Positions 10,044 through 19,408 of a DNA stretch of 64,000 nt are shown piece by piece (position 1 is the first letter of the stretch; every line of letters starts with the position of its first letter). The position numbers and the translations under genes were made by a program. The stretch comes from CS4-C045 sp963844115 (GTDB lineage Bacteria; Planctomycetota; Planctomycetia; Pirellulales; UBA7805): positions 18,889-82,888 of the forward strand of contig CAWJNN010000073.1 of the NCBI GenBank assembly GCA_963844115.1, given 5' to 3'. The notes under the pieces are model-generated. The model did no database searches, was not told where the DNA came from, and saw nothing but the letters and a program-made list of their open reading frames with translations.

Positions 10044-11354
10044 ATGACCAAGAACGATCCCTTTCTGGAAGGTGATGAATCGCCGGCAGGCGACGAACAA
10101 CGGCCGCTGACCGTAAGTGAGCTAACGCGGCAGGTGAAAGACCTGCTGGAAGGTACGTTTCCATCCTTGTGGCTGGTCGGCGAAATCTCCGATCTCTCCC
10201 GCCCCCGCTCAGGACACGTCTATCTCACCCTGAAAGACGACGATGCCCAAATACGCGCCGTCATGTGGCGATCAACGGCGGAAAAGTTGCAAGCGGATTT
10301 ACGCGACGGGCTGGAAGTTGTCTGTCAGGGCGGGCTCGACGTCTACGCGCCGCGCGGCAGCTACCAGTTCGTGATCCGAAAATTGCAGCCCAAGGGTGTC
10401 GGCGCGCTGGAACAGGCGCTGCAACGCTTGAAGAAAAAGCTGACCGCCGAGGGGCTGTTTGATCCACAGCACAAAAAGCCGTTGCCGCGATTTCCGCAAC
10501 GAATCGCTATCGTAACCAGTCCCACCGGGGCCGCGATCCACGACTTCCTGCAAGTCGTACGGCGCCGCTACCGCGGTGTCGAAGTTCTGCTGGTGCCGGT
10601 CCGCGTCCAAGGTGCGGGAGCGGCAGACGAAATTGCCGAAGCGATCGGTCAGGTCAACCGGCTGACGTCAAGAATCGATGTCCTCGTTGTCGGCCGCGGC
10701 GGCGGCAGCATGGAAGATCTGTGGTCGTTTAATGAAGAATCCGTGATACGTGCGATCTACAAATCCCGGATACCTGTCGTTTCGGCCGTCGGCCACGAAG
10801 TCGACGTGACCCTGGCCGATCTCGTGGCAGACGTTCGCGCACTGACGCCCAGCGAAGCCGCGGAACGCGTGGTACCGGACGCCGCGGAGTTGACCGCGAC
10901 GTTATCGACCTACCGGCAACGACTGTTAACCAGCCTGCGAGGCCGCGCCGCGGCCGCTCGTTCCCAAGTCAACGCGCTTGCCGCTCGACGCGTCCTCCGG
11001 CGACCGTACGACGTAATCCACGACAACGAACGGCAACTGGACGAATGGAACCAACGCGCCCTGCGCGCGATCCGCGCGGTGACTCAGCAGGCCGGTCGCC
11101 AGACCGCCGCCGCCGCGGCCCAACTGGAATCGCTCAGCCCGCTCGGCGTACTTGGCCGCGGCTACAGCGTCACGCGACGAGTGAAAGATGGCAAACTAGT
11201 CCGTTCGACAAGCCAACTGAACGTTGGTGAACTGATCGTGACGCGATTCGAGCAGGGTGAGGCCGTGAGCCGAGTCGATGAAGTCAGTGCCGATGAGATC
11301 AGCGCGGATGTGCCCGACGGTAGCAAGCAAGGCTCGGCGCCGAAAAAGAAATAG
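10044..11354 (+). CDS. xseA: Exodeoxyribonuclease VII large subunit
   Basis: XseA is the catalytic subunit of exonuclease VII, which degrades single-stranded DNA. The 436 residues show an N-terminal OB fold (LTVSELTRQVKDLLEGTFPSLWLVGEIS...SGHVYLTLKD). The catalytic domain follows with the family blocks ALEQALQRLKKKLTAEGLFD, IAIVTSPTGAAIHDF, VVGRGGGSMEDLWSFN and SAVGHEVDVTLADLVAD. A coiled-coil region and a LGRGYSVTR-type C-terminal block come last. Length is normal. The small subunit gene xseB, which often follows, is not seen here. A lysine-rich tail (PKKK) ends the protein. Confidence 0.95.
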   Translation: MTKNDPFLEGDESPAGDEQRPLTVSELTRQVKDLLEGTFPSLWLVGEISDLSRPRSGHVYLTLKDDDAQIRAVMWRSTAEKLQADLRDGLEVVCQGGLDVYAPRGSYQFVIRKLQPKGVGALEQALQRLKKKLTAEGLFDPQHKKPLPRFPQRIAIVTSPTGAAIHDFLQVVRRRYRGVEVLLVPVRVQGAGAADEIAEAIGQVNRLTSRIDVLVVGRGGGSMEDLWSFNEESVIRAIYKSRIPVVSAVGHEVDVTLADLVADVRALTPSEAAERVVPDAAELTATLSTYRQRLLTSLRGRAAAARSQVNALAARRVLRRPYDVIHDNERQLDEWNQRALRAIRAVTQQAGRQTAAAAAQLESLSPLGVLGRGYSVTRRVKDGKLVRSTSQLNVGELIVTRFEQGEAVSRVDEVSADEISADVPDGSKQGSAPKKK

Positions 11355-11416
11355 CCGCGCCACCAGTCGCCAGGCCTGCTCACGCTATCATCTGCAAACC
11401 ATCGCTCATCGATCGT

Positions 11417-11448
11417 TTAACGTCCAGCCGCAGGCGGCTGGGCGTCAA
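11417..11448. terminator. Stem-loop after xseA
   Basis: TTAACGTCCAGCCGC at 11417-11431 pairs with GCGGCTGGGCGTCAA at 11434-11448, allowing two G-U pairs. This gives a GC-rich stem about 60 bases after the xseA stop. There is no clear U-run, so factor-independent termination is uncertain. Confidence 0.45.
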
Positions 11449-11605
11449 ACGAGCCGTTGCGCCACGCTCGTGGCGAGCCGGTTCTTCGCGGCTATAATCT
11501 ATTCCAGCCGCCCGGTCCTGCCGGCTAGCGCCGATCCTTCCCACCGAATCCCTCCGCCGGATCGCTCGCCGAGGCGAGCAACGCCCTACTTTCAAGGAGT
11601 CCCCT

Positions 11606-12442
11606 ATGCCCCTACGTCGCCGAATTCTGTTTGCACTGCTCGCCATGATTTGTATCTCGATAAGTGATCGGCTGCTTCTCGCTGATGACGACAAGCCCGC
11701 CAATCCGCTTAAGGCCTTGCTGATTACCGGCGGAAGCAGCCACGACTATCCATCGCAGCAGCAAATCCTTTCGGAAGGCATCAGTCGTCGAGCGAACGTC
11801 GAATGGAAAATCGTGCTGCAAGGCGAGACTCGAGACACCATGATCGAGTTTTACAAAAACCCCAACTGGGCCGACGGCTACGATGTCGTTGTCCACAACG
11901 AGTGCTTTGGCGGCGTCCAAGACGATGCCTTCATCGAACAGATCGCCAAACCACATTTCGACGGTGTTCCGGCGGTGACAATCCACTGTTCGACCCACAG
12001 CTACCGCAACGCCAAAACTGACGAATGGCGTAAACTCCTGGGCGTCAGCTCCTTCGGACATGAAACTCACTATCCGCTGGCGGTCAAACCGGTCCAACAC
12101 GAACATCCGATCATGAAAGGGTTCCCCGAAACGTGGAACACGCCCAACGGCGAACTGTACATCATCGAAAAACAATGGCCTAACTGCGTTCCCTTGGCAC
12201 AAGCGTACGGAAAACGAACAGAGAAGAACCACACCTGCGTATGGGTGAACACCTACGGCAAAGGTCGCCTATTCGGTACGACGATCGGGCACCATAACAT
12301 CACGATGAGGCAGGAAGTCTACCTGGACATGGTCGCTCGCGGGTTGTTGTGGGCCTGCAAAAAGCTGGACGACGATGGGAAGCCACTACCCGGTTACGAA
12401 GCGGCCAAGTCGGCGACGGCGATTCCAGCAAACAGCCAATAG
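11606..12442 (+). CDS. Secreted ThuA-like domain protein
   Basis: 278 residues with a Sec-type signal peptide (RRRILFALLAMICISISDRLLLA). A ThuA-like fold related to class I glutamine amidotransferases follows: KALLITGGSSHDYPSQ, YDVVVHNECFGG, VTIHCSTHSYR, HPIMKGFPETW, and a YGKGRLFGTTIGHH block near the end. ThuA-like proteins are abundant in planctomycetes and often linked to sugar utilisation, but the reaction is not established. The start has a strong AAGGAG site (TCAAGGAGTCCCCT) before the ATG. No obvious operon partner is present. Confidence 0.85.
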   Translation: MPLRRRILFALLAMICISISDRLLLADDDKPANPLKALLITGGSSHDYPSQQQILSEGISRRANVEWKIVLQGETRDTMIEFYKNPNWADGYDVVVHNECFGGVQDDAFIEQIAKPHFDGVPAVTIHCSTHSYRNAKTDEWRKLLGVSSFGHETHYPLAVKPVQHEHPIMKGFPETWNTPNGELYIIEKQWPNCVPLAQAYGKRTEKNHTCVWVNTYGKGRLFGTTIGHHNITMRQEVYLDMVARGLLWACKKLDDDGKPLPGYEAAKSATAIPANSQ

Positions 12443-12710
12443 GCAGTTAAGCACGTCCTGCTTGCCGAGCGGGATGTCTTCTTAGCTTCTTAGCTAAACA
12501 CGTTTTCTTAGCAAAACATGTCCGTCTCGCTTCAGGTTCCGCTTGGTAAGCGGGACCTACGGAGCGGACCAGTGGCGCGACGTGCATCGTATCGTCAAGG
12601 GGACCTTCGCCAAATTTTTCAAGACCATAATTCATACACATGTATCATTGGGTAAAATTCGATACGGCGCAACTTCCAGCTTCTTCGTAGCATCTGTTCT
12701 TTTCAACAAC

Positions 12711-12719
12711 TTATCCACC
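12711..12719 (+). promoter_or_regulatory. Single DnaA box
   Basis: TTATCCACC differs by one base from the TTATCCACA consensus and sits about 115 bases upstream of the dnaA promoter -35 element. Confidence 0.5.
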
Positions 12720-12833
12720 CCCGTGTCACACGCAATGTAGATGTTAACGGTCGAGTTTTGCAAAGTTTCGTTCGTGTTTGCGAGTCATGTTGAACCGGGC
12801 GCAAGAAAATCTGTAATTCTTTTCGCGGGTGGT

Positions 12834-12861
12834 TTGACAGCAGCAGATGCCAGCGTAAAAT
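12834..12861 (+). promoter_or_regulatory. Promoter of dnaA
   Basis: TTGACA at 12834-12839 and TAAAAT at 12856-12861 have a 16-base spacer. This is a near-consensus sigma-70-type promoter facing dnaA, leaving a leader of about 140-180 bases. Confidence 0.65.
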
Positions 12862-13005
12862 CGGCGTCTCGTCATTGAACGAGACAATCAAAAATCTGCA
12901 CGGCGCCGCCTTCCGCATTACGCCGTTTACCAACGTCGTAGTTGGTCCGTTGGGTGAACGGACCACACTCATCGCAGCACGATAGTGCGATGAAATGCTG
13001 TTCGG

Positions 13006-14481
13006 GTGTGCGCCGATGGAGTCGTGCAGGAAGTGGCCTCCGGCGATATGGAAATCCTGGTAAAGCTTCATGATGCACTTGTGCGTCGACTGGGGCAGGA
13101 ACGCTATGCGTTGTGGTTTGGTGCGCAAACTCGCTTCGTACTCGGCGACTCGCTGCTAACCATCGAAGTTGCCACACCTTTTTTCCATGACTGGTTACGA
13201 GCGAATTTTCGTCAACAGCTGGACGAATGCGTTCTCGAGGTCTGGGGAAAGGCGATCGAGCTGCAGTTTCAGGTGAATCCGGAATTGGCTGAGGCAGTCG
13301 AGGAAGTGGGCGAGGACCCACCACCGCTGCGAATACACTCGAATGAGCAGGCCCAGGGCGGCACCACGTCGCCAAGTCAGACTGGCCCGGAGCGCCAGAC
13401 CGGCCAAGGTCGCTCGCCACGGACAAGCGCAACCCGCGACGCTTCCGTTCGAATATCCGAATTCGACACGTTTGTCGTCGGTCATTGCAACCGCGTCGCG
13501 CACGCTTCTGCCCTGCTCGCGGCCGACGAACCGGGATCGGCGTCGCCTTTGTACGTATGGGGCAGCACCGGAGTGGGCAAGACACATCTGTTGGAGAGTA
13601 CGTGGTCCGCCTTCAAGAAACGCTCGCCAAAGTCCGCCACCGTCATGCTGGCCGCCGAACAATTCACCAGCCTTTTTCTCGAAGCGCTTCATCATAGCGG
13701 GTTACCCAGCTTTCGCCGAAAGTATCGCGGTGTCGATTTGCTGTTAATTGACGACATCCAGTTTTTTCAAGGCAAGAAAACGACGGCCGGCGAACTCTTG
13801 CACACGATCGACACCCTGTTGCGCAATGGTCGCCAGGTCGTTATATCCGCCGATCGGCCTCCGCATCAGCTGGAGGGCTTAGGTCCGGAACTTACGTCTC
13901 GTCTGACCGGCGGCAGTGTCTGCCGGATGTCGGCGCCGGATATGTTAACGCGACGTGAGATCGTGAAGCGTTACGTGCACAAGCGGGATTGTGACGTACC
14001 GGACGAAGTTCAGGACATGGTGGCAGCGCGGTTCAGCCAGAGTGCTCGCGAGCTGTTCGGCGCCGTCCACCGCTTGCAGGCGACGCAGCAGGCAACCGGC
14101 GAACCGATCACGACGGCCATGGCGGAAGAGGCGCTCTCGGACCTGTGGGTACATAGCAGTCGTGTCATCCATCTGTCCGACATTGAAAAGGCCGTCTGCG
14201 AAACCTTCGGTTTACAGCCGGAGAGCCTCCGATCCCAACGCAAGGCGAAATCAATCAGCCATCCTCGCATGTTGGCCATGTGGCTGGCCCGCAAGCACAC
14301 TCGCAATGCCCTTTCCGAAATCGGCGAATACTTCGGTCGGCGCAGCCACACCACCGTGATCTCGGCGCAAAAACGCATCAACTCGTGGATGTCTCTGGGC
14401 GACTCCCTGGAAGGCGCCGACCGTCCATGGCGAGTGGAAGAAGCGATTCGTCGCGTAGAAGAAAAGCTGCGAGCCGGTTAG
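13006..14481 (+). CDS. dnaA: Chromosomal replication initiator protein DnaA
   Basis: DnaA binds DnaA boxes, oligomerises with ATP and opens the origin. Domain I (ALVRRLGQERYALWF) is followed by a variable polar linker, then the AAA+ domain. Visible there are Walker A (GSTGVGKTHLLES), Walker B (LLLIDDIQFFQGKKTT), a sensor I region (VVISADRPP) and the LTSRLTGG arginine-finger region. Domain IV contains ISHPRMLAMWLARKHT and GRRSHTTVISAQKRI; the usual RDHTTV signature reads RSHTTV, a replacement I associate with planctomycetes. The longest frame starts with GTG at 13006; an ATG at 13048 (MEILVKLHD) is equally plausible. A heptamer minisatellite begins directly after the stop. Confidence 0.93.
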   Translation: MCADGVVQEVASGDMEILVKLHDALVRRLGQERYALWFGAQTRFVLGDSLLTIEVATPFFHDWLRANFRQQLDECVLEVWGKAIELQFQVNPELAEAVEEVGEDPPPLRIHSNEQAQGGTTSPSQTGPERQTGQGRSPRTSATRDASVRISEFDTFVVGHCNRVAHASALLAADEPGSASPLYVWGSTGVGKTHLLESTWSAFKKRSPKSATVMLAAEQFTSLFLEALHHSGLPSFRRKYRGVDLLLIDDIQFFQGKKTTAGELLHTIDTLLRNGRQVVISADRPPHQLEGLGPELTSRLTGGSVCRMSAPDMLTRREIVKRYVHKRDCDVPDEVQDMVAARFSQSARELFGAVHRLQATQQATGEPITTAMAEEALSDLWVHSSRVIHLSDIEKAVCETFGLQPESLRSQRKAKSISHPRMLAMWLARKHTRNALSEIGEYFGRRSHTTVISAQKRINSWMSLGDSLEGADRPWRVEEAIRRVEEKLRAG

Positions 14482-14745
<264 letters not shown>

Positions 14746-14747
14746 CG

Positions 14748-15945
14748 TCACCGAACCCTCGCCATCTGGCGTTGGAACTGCTCGTCCAGCGATTCCAGGT
14801 CGCCGAAGAAGCGTTCGAATTGCTCGATCCGCTGGTCCGCGGAATCTTCCATTAAGGGTTCTTTCTTCGACAGCAACTTCATGTAGGCGATGAAGTTGTC
14901 CGGGTGGTTCTTGATCAAGAAATACGTTAAGCACCACGCTTCCGCATAGGCGTCCAGGACGGCCTGCCGACCTTGGTGCCGGCTGTCCTTCGAGCGGCCT
15001 TTGATCCGCAGATCGTTCTTCAGGAGTGCTTCAAGGGAATCGGCAGGCCGGTTCTTGCTGTACGCGCGAAACTGGTTGAGTCGGCTCCGATTGACCGCTC
15101 CTATCCCCTTCCAGCCGCGCGAACTCTTTAGGTCCGGCGTTTCGAAGTACATCGCCACCCCTTCGCTCAACCAGATCGGAATATCCGCCAAGCGCGTCTG
15201 CAAGCCACAGTTAAAGGCGATCTGGTGCGTGGCCTCGTGGATGATCGTGGCGACCAGGCTGCCCGCGGCGGGCCGGTTAAGAACGCGATTGATTTCTTTG
15301 CCACTCGGCAACCGGTCATCGGGCCCTCGAACCGCTTGCGCCAGTCAGGTCATACATCACAACGCGGTTGCTCATCAGGTTGTAGTACCCGACGATCGTG
15401 TCGGCCGCCGCCCCCAATTCGTTTGCAGCGTATCGCTTGTATGATTGTTCGTCAGAAAAAATGACGGCCACCATCCGCTGCTGCGGTTCTTCCATCGTCA
15501 CACCGCGGCGGTCCCAGAAGTTATTGAACGCACGATAGAGACGTTCAAAAAGTGCCCCGCACCATTGGGCGTACGCCTTGGACGTGTTGTAACAGATCAC
15601 GTAGTGCGCCGTCGTATGGACCGAAAAGCCATCGGGAAGACCTTCCAGCACCACCTGCGCCAGCTTTTCGCCATCCACGGGTACGAACGGCAACGTATCT
15701 TCATCGCGATTCGTGATTTCATCCGGCAACGCCGTCCACAGTCGCCCCGCGCGGTCCTCCAGGAGAACACCACCGTCTTCCGCTTGCACGACGATCCGGC
15801 CGCTGACCTTGACCTCCGCGCCTCCTTTATTCAGAACAAAGTGTTCTTCACCCGCGGCCAACGAGACACACGCCAGACAGCCGATGGCAAACAGCGCGCG
15901 GACGATCGACACTTGTCGAGGCGGGAATTTCACAGGAAACAACAT
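14748..15945 (-). CDS. Secreted DUF1570 protein, putative metallopeptidase (one frameshift)
   Basis: The N-terminal part carries a signal peptide (SIVRALFAIGCLACVSLAAG). Conserved stretches follow: FSVHTTAHYVICYNTS, then MVAVIFSDEQSYKRYAA. The C-terminal part begins after a one-base shift near 15327 and contains TIIHEATHQIAFNCGL, an HExxH-like zinc-binding site of the DUF1570 family, followed by PIWLSEGVAMYFE. Joined, the two parts make a normal-length DUF1570 protein. The ATG at 15945, with GGAGAG about 11 bases upstream, is preferred to a TTG at 15963. The function in planctomycetes is unknown; a secreted or periplasmic peptidase is an inference from the HExxH site. Confidence 0.78.
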
Positions 15946-16023
15946 CAACAACAATCTCTCCAAAGCGAGCGTAGGATGTACCGGAAACGCTCGGCAATAC
16001 CACTATTCTACCACAGGGCCGAA

Positions 16024-16611
16024 TCAACCCTTCTGCAGCGACTTCACCAGGTCGGCACGAAAGTCGTCGATCGCCAGCGTTTTTAACCCGCAGACCTTGC
16101 CACCATCGTCCCACCGACGCAAACGCAGAGCGGCCTCAAGGTAGGGGCTTGCTTCCAATTGAGCCAGTTCTTCGGCCGACATATTACCTCCCTGCACGAG
16201 GAAGCTCTTCTTCGACGCGTCGGACATTCCGTCGAAGTATGCCGGATCGGTCGTGCAGAGATACCGCTTGGCTGGAACATGTAAACGAATCGGCTCGGTT
16301 ACGTCGCGTCCGAAAAAAGACTGCAGGTACTCTGCGGCCACTTCTTCATGGTAAAAGTCACCCGCAGCAGTCTGCTGGCCAACCAGCAAATGCCCCAAGT
16401 CGTGCAGAAGAGCGCCACATACAACATCCGAATCCGAACCGGCCGTGCGCGCTAAGGTAGCGGTCTGCAGTGCATGCTCCAATTGGGTGACCTCTTCTTC
16501 GTAATGCTCTCCGCCGTGAGTCGTAAAGTAGTCGATCAGCAAGTCCGCTCGTTGCGGCGCGGAAGCCTCCAACAACCTGGACCTCAGTTGTTGATCCGCA
16601 AGGTCGGTCAT
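16024..16611 (-). CDS. PhnZ-like HD-domain oxygenase
   Basis: PhnZ is a mixed-valence di-iron oxygenase that cleaves the C-P bond of 2-amino-1-hydroxyethylphosphonate. This 195-residue protein follows the PhnZ pattern closely: YEEEVTQLEHALQTA (the Tyr and the Glu three residues later match the PhnZ substrate-gating pair), GALLHDLGHL (HD motif), FYHEEVAAEYL, HVPAKRYLC and LSDASRK-like MSDASKKSF, then RRWDDGGKV. The ATG at 16611 fits family length; the longer upstream frame covers a palindromic intergenic stretch. The ABC permease lies upstream on the same strand. No PhnY partner is in the window, so the substrate is inferred only from similarity. Confidence 0.82.
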   Translation of the reverse strand: MTDLADQQLRSRLLEASAPQRADLLIDYFTTHGGEHYEEEVTQLEHALQTATLARTAGSDSDVVCGALLHDLGHLLVGQQTAAGDFYHEEVAAEYLQSFFGRDVTEPIRLHVPAKRYLCTTDPAYFDGMSDASKKSFLVQGGNMSAEELAQLEASPYLEAALRLRRWDDGGKVCGLKTLAIDDFRADLVKSLQKG

Positions 16612-16831
16612 TGTTTGAACTTGTCTTTCACTTAGGCCGCGTTTTGAAATTTGCACGATGGCCCTCCGAGGCCAGGGCTTCCCCGTGTATTCAATCGCTC
16701 CGACGGGCTCGGAGGCCCAGGGCGAATATTGTCCACAGCGGAAACGAAGAAAGACGCCCGTCCAAATCACTCCCCGAAACATGTTAAAAGCCCTGGCCCT
16801 GTACGGGCGTGTCGTCGATAAGGCCATCATT

Positions 16832-18427
16832 CTATTTCCGTCCTTCCTGTCGTTGTACTGACATTTGTCGCTGCCAGCTGGCCAGACACCAAAATACGAG
16901 GGCCGTCATGATGGCAAAGAAGCCCAGCACGGCGAGGAACATTCCGCAGACCTGGTCGTAAGCGCCGCTGTGCAAGCGGTCGAAAACGCGATTCGCCAGC
17001 GTTTCAAGGCCTGGAACCTGGACCAGCTGGCTGGCAGACAAGTCACCCATCGCCAGCACCATCACGACCAGCCACGCTGCGACCGCCGCCGGCCAACGCG
17101 CGGGAAGCGCGATCAACGTCAAGCGAGCGAAGGGACCAGCCCCCTCTTGTCGAGCGGCGTCAAGCATCGATGTGGGGAGGCTGCGTAGCGCATGCCACAT
17201 GATGATCGTCGCGAACGGCAAGGTACGCATCGAAATCGCCAGGCACGGCGCCGCCAACGAATCATAGGCTGCTGGAAAACCCCCAAGTAGCCGGATGACA
17301 AACACGCCCAACAACGGACCGGGGATTGCCAGAAACAAGGCGACGATCAGATAGGCCCCCGTCGCTTGCGGTCTTCCCGCTCCACCAAACCAGGCCAGTA
17401 ACGTCGCCGCGAACAAGACGAGACTCGCACAAATGGTCGCGACGATCAGTGAGTTTCGGAACTCATCGCCGAACTGTCGGACCGATTCGATAAACACCAT
17501 GTCCAAAAACTTCACCCCATTCCAGCTCTGAATCGCAGCGCCACCGGCGTCGGTCGAAAACTGTACCCCGGCGCGATAGACCAGGTTCAGCAACGGGATG
17601 CCGATGATTACCAGCGCGATCGCCGTCATGGCGGCACACGCCAGCCAGCGCAAGGGGCCAAGATCAAAGTCGCGGAGGCGACTCAGCGAGATTGCCTCAT
17701 CGCGTGGCATCAAGCGGCTACACAGCACGAGTCCCAAACCGACCAGCAATGCTGTTACCAGGATGCCAGGAAGTACCTGCAACGTGGCCGCTTCCATGTC
17801 CGCCGTTGCCGCATGGGCAACATAAATTTCCTCCGCGTAGGTTCGAACTCGAAATAAATCCGTAACCGTCATCTCGCCGGCCGTCACCACCGCCACCCAC
17901 AGCGCAGCTATCCCAACGGCGCCTGCCACCGCCGGCAACGTGACGTTTCTAATCACGCTCGCACTGGATACGTGCAACAGAGCCTCTTCCTCCAGTTCGC
18001 GCGACGCCAACCGCAAGCCGACCGCCACGATCACCGTGACCCAACCGAACGCATAAACCGCGTGCACCCAGATCGCACCGGCCATCCCTCGAATCAGTTC
18101 GATCTCGGTAGCTACCGTAAACCAGCCTTGAATCCCAAACCCCGCCTGCCAGGCACCCGTCTGCAGATACAAAGGGACGACCAAAATCATCGCGATCAGA
18201 AACAAGAACAAGCGCCGGCCAGGAAGATTGGTGCGCGCCATCAGAAACGCGGCAAAGACGCCCAACGGGAGGCTAATGGCCAGCGTACCGAGGATCAGCA
18301 CCAGTGTATTGAGCACAACGTTACCCGGCCCTCCGGGAGCCGGTTGCACCATCTGCCCGAACAACATAGGCGGCACCGCCAGGTTACTGATCAAACTCAC
18401 GCCCCCCTGCACCTCACTATGCACCAA
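16832..18427 (-). CDS. ABC transporter permease (iron/phosphonate type, duplicated)
   Basis: About 510-530 residues with two homologous halves, as in FbpB/AfuB and aminoethylphosphonate permeases. Each half has around six membrane helices and an EAA-like loop (ELEEEALLHVSSASVIRNVTLPAV in the first half, MLDAARQEGAGPFARLTLIALPA in the second). The start is unclear: TTG at 18427 is the longest, but the ATG at 18367 just before the first helix (NTLVLILGTLAISLPLG) is more natural. The 5' end overlaps a short tandem repeat. The neighbouring PhnZ-like gene 220 bases downstream suggests phosphonate uptake, but an iron(III) substrate is equally possible. ATPase and binding-protein genes are not adjacent. 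Confidence 0.8.
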   Translation of the reverse strand: MVHSEVQGGVSLISNLAVPPMLFGQMVQPAPGGPGNVVLNTLVLILGTLAISLPLGVFAAFLMARTNLPGRRLFLFLIAMILVVPLYLQTGAWQAGFGIQGWFTVATEIELIRGMAGAIWVHAVYAFGWVTVIVAVGLRLASRELEEEALLHVSSASVIRNVTLPAVAGAVGIAALWVAVVTAGEMTVTDLFRVRTYAEEIYVAHAATADMEAATLQVLPGILVTALLVGLGLVLCSRLMPRDEAISLSRLRDFDLGPLRWLACAAMTAIALVIIGIPLLNLVYRAGVQFSTDAGGAAIQSWNGVKFLDMVFIESVRQFGDEFRNSLIVATICASLVLFAATLLAWFGGAGRPQATGAYLIVALFLAIPGPLLGVFVIRLLGGFPAAYDSLAAPCLAISMRTLPFATIIMWHALRSLPTSMLDAARQEGAGPFARLTLIALPARWPAAVAAWLVVMVLAMGDLSASQLVQVPGLETLANRVFDRLHSGAYDQVCGMFLAVLGFFAIMTALVFWCLASWQRQMSVQRQEGRK

Positions 18428-18472
18428 AAACTATGCACCAAAACCTCACTATGCACCAAACCATGCTCGACA
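18424..18472. repeat. Short tandem repeat at the 5' end of the permease gene
   Basis: Three to four copies of a CTATGCACCAAAA-type unit, with small insertions, span the upstream edge of the permease gene. They obscure its start codon and may have replaced its original leader. Confidence 0.6.
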
Positions 18473-18741
18473 TTCTAACGACCGCCCGCCTTCACCGCCG
18501 AGGCTCCCGATGCGCAAACAATGGTGCTCTTAGAAATCCTAAGTCGTGCATCAACCTTTGGAGTGGATCCAGCTGCGTTCGGCGTCGATGCGGAAACTGT
18601 TAGTTCTGCTTGTGCGGGCGGCAATGATTAACACGCGAGATAGAACTCTTGCGATTCGACGCCGCATCCACGCGGTCGCCTGGCGCGGACCGAGGGGGTC
18701 TTGAGTCAAGCAGAAAACGCGTTACCCTCCAGCCATCTTTA

Positions 18742-19395
18742 TCACGGCCTGGCGTTAAGACTGTTTACGCGTCGGGAACCGGAAAGATTGGCTTCATGTC
18801 GTTCGGCCCAGAATTCCGGGTAGCGCCACAGATATCCGCGTTCGTCATATTGCAAGTAGTGAACTGCGTTGGGAAACGGTCTGCCGAAGGTGTGTTCACA
18901 TACCACGGTCGGCGCGCCGGCGTCGTCGTAGAAAATACGCTGGTGCAATAGCTGCTGGCCGTTCTGGCTTTTAAACACACAACGCACTCGCCCCTCCTGA
19001 AAACAAACACGGTACCAAGGTCTCGTTCCCGAGCGCGGCGGATCCTTCGTTGGGGTGCCGGGGAGATACGGCACCCGGTTGAAGAAAGATAGCGACGACG
19101 AATACAGCACCGCCATCTCTGTCTCGTCAATTTGCTTTTCCAACAGCGGTTCAAGCCGCGATTTTATCGATTCCAGTTCCGCCACGTCCGGACGGTACGT
19201 CGAATCGTTTAAAGCCAACAAGACATCTGGTCCACGCTCTATTTCAAAGATAGCTGGCAACTGCTGTTCGATCTGTTCAATTCGATCCCGCTGGCAATCG
19301 TGCTGTGCGGGATCTGTTATTTCTGCGGCTTCCGTTGGGGAGCGTTGCTGGCGGCCAGCGCCCTGCTGCACATGTTTTGTGACCTTCCATTGCAT
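18742..19395 (-). CDS. Hypothetical protein, N-terminus doubtful
   Basis: A 217-codon frame of unknown family. From about residue 60 onward it looks coding: SFFNRVPYLPGTP, RPWYRVCFQEGRVRCVFKS, VVCEHTFGRPFPNAVHYLQYDERGYLWRYPEF. The first 60 residues are antisense to a hydrophobic plus-strand fragment that itself looks protein-like, so the true start probably lies near 19210 or the gene is a fragment. No domain is recognised. Confidence 0.4.
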   Translation of the reverse strand: MQWKVTKHVQQGAGRQQRSPTEAAEITDPAQHDCQRDRIEQIEQQLPAIFEIERGPDVLLALNDSTYRPDVAELESIKSRLEPLLEKQIDETEMAVLYSSSLSFFNRVPYLPGTPTKDPPRSGTRPWYRVCFQEGRVRCVFKSQNGQQLLHQRIFYDDAGAPTVVCEHTFGRPFPNAVHYLQYDERGYLWRYPEFWAERHEANLSGSRRVNSLNARP

Positions 19396-19404
19396 TGGGA
19401 CCCT
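19213..19404 (+). pseudogene. Fragment of a membrane-protein gene
   Basis: Between an in-frame stop at 19210-19212 and about 19404, the plus strand encodes roughly 64 residues with two hydrophobic segments (LFNSIPLAIVLCGICYFCGF and WGALLAASALLHMFCDLPLHW). No start codon precedes it. The frame then runs into the 3' end of the convergent SPFH gene without a normal ending. It looks like the internal part of a polytopic protein, so a gene remnant is likely. Confidence 0.35.
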
Positions 19405-19408
19405 GGGA

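Larger units (their letters stand above)
12443..13005. other. dnaA: Upstream region of dnaA (weak origin candidate)
   Basis: No gene is supported in these 560 bases. A near-consensus DnaA box, TTATCCACC, is at 12711-12719, and a strong promoter is at 12834-12861. The 12,620-12,720 stretch is relatively A+T-rich. I see only one good DnaA box, so an origin of replication here is unproven; the box could instead serve dnaA autoregulation. Confidence 0.4.

Noticed and set aside
12443..13005. Chromosomal origin upstream of dnaA
   Set aside because: Only one near-consensus DnaA box is visible; origin function is not supported.
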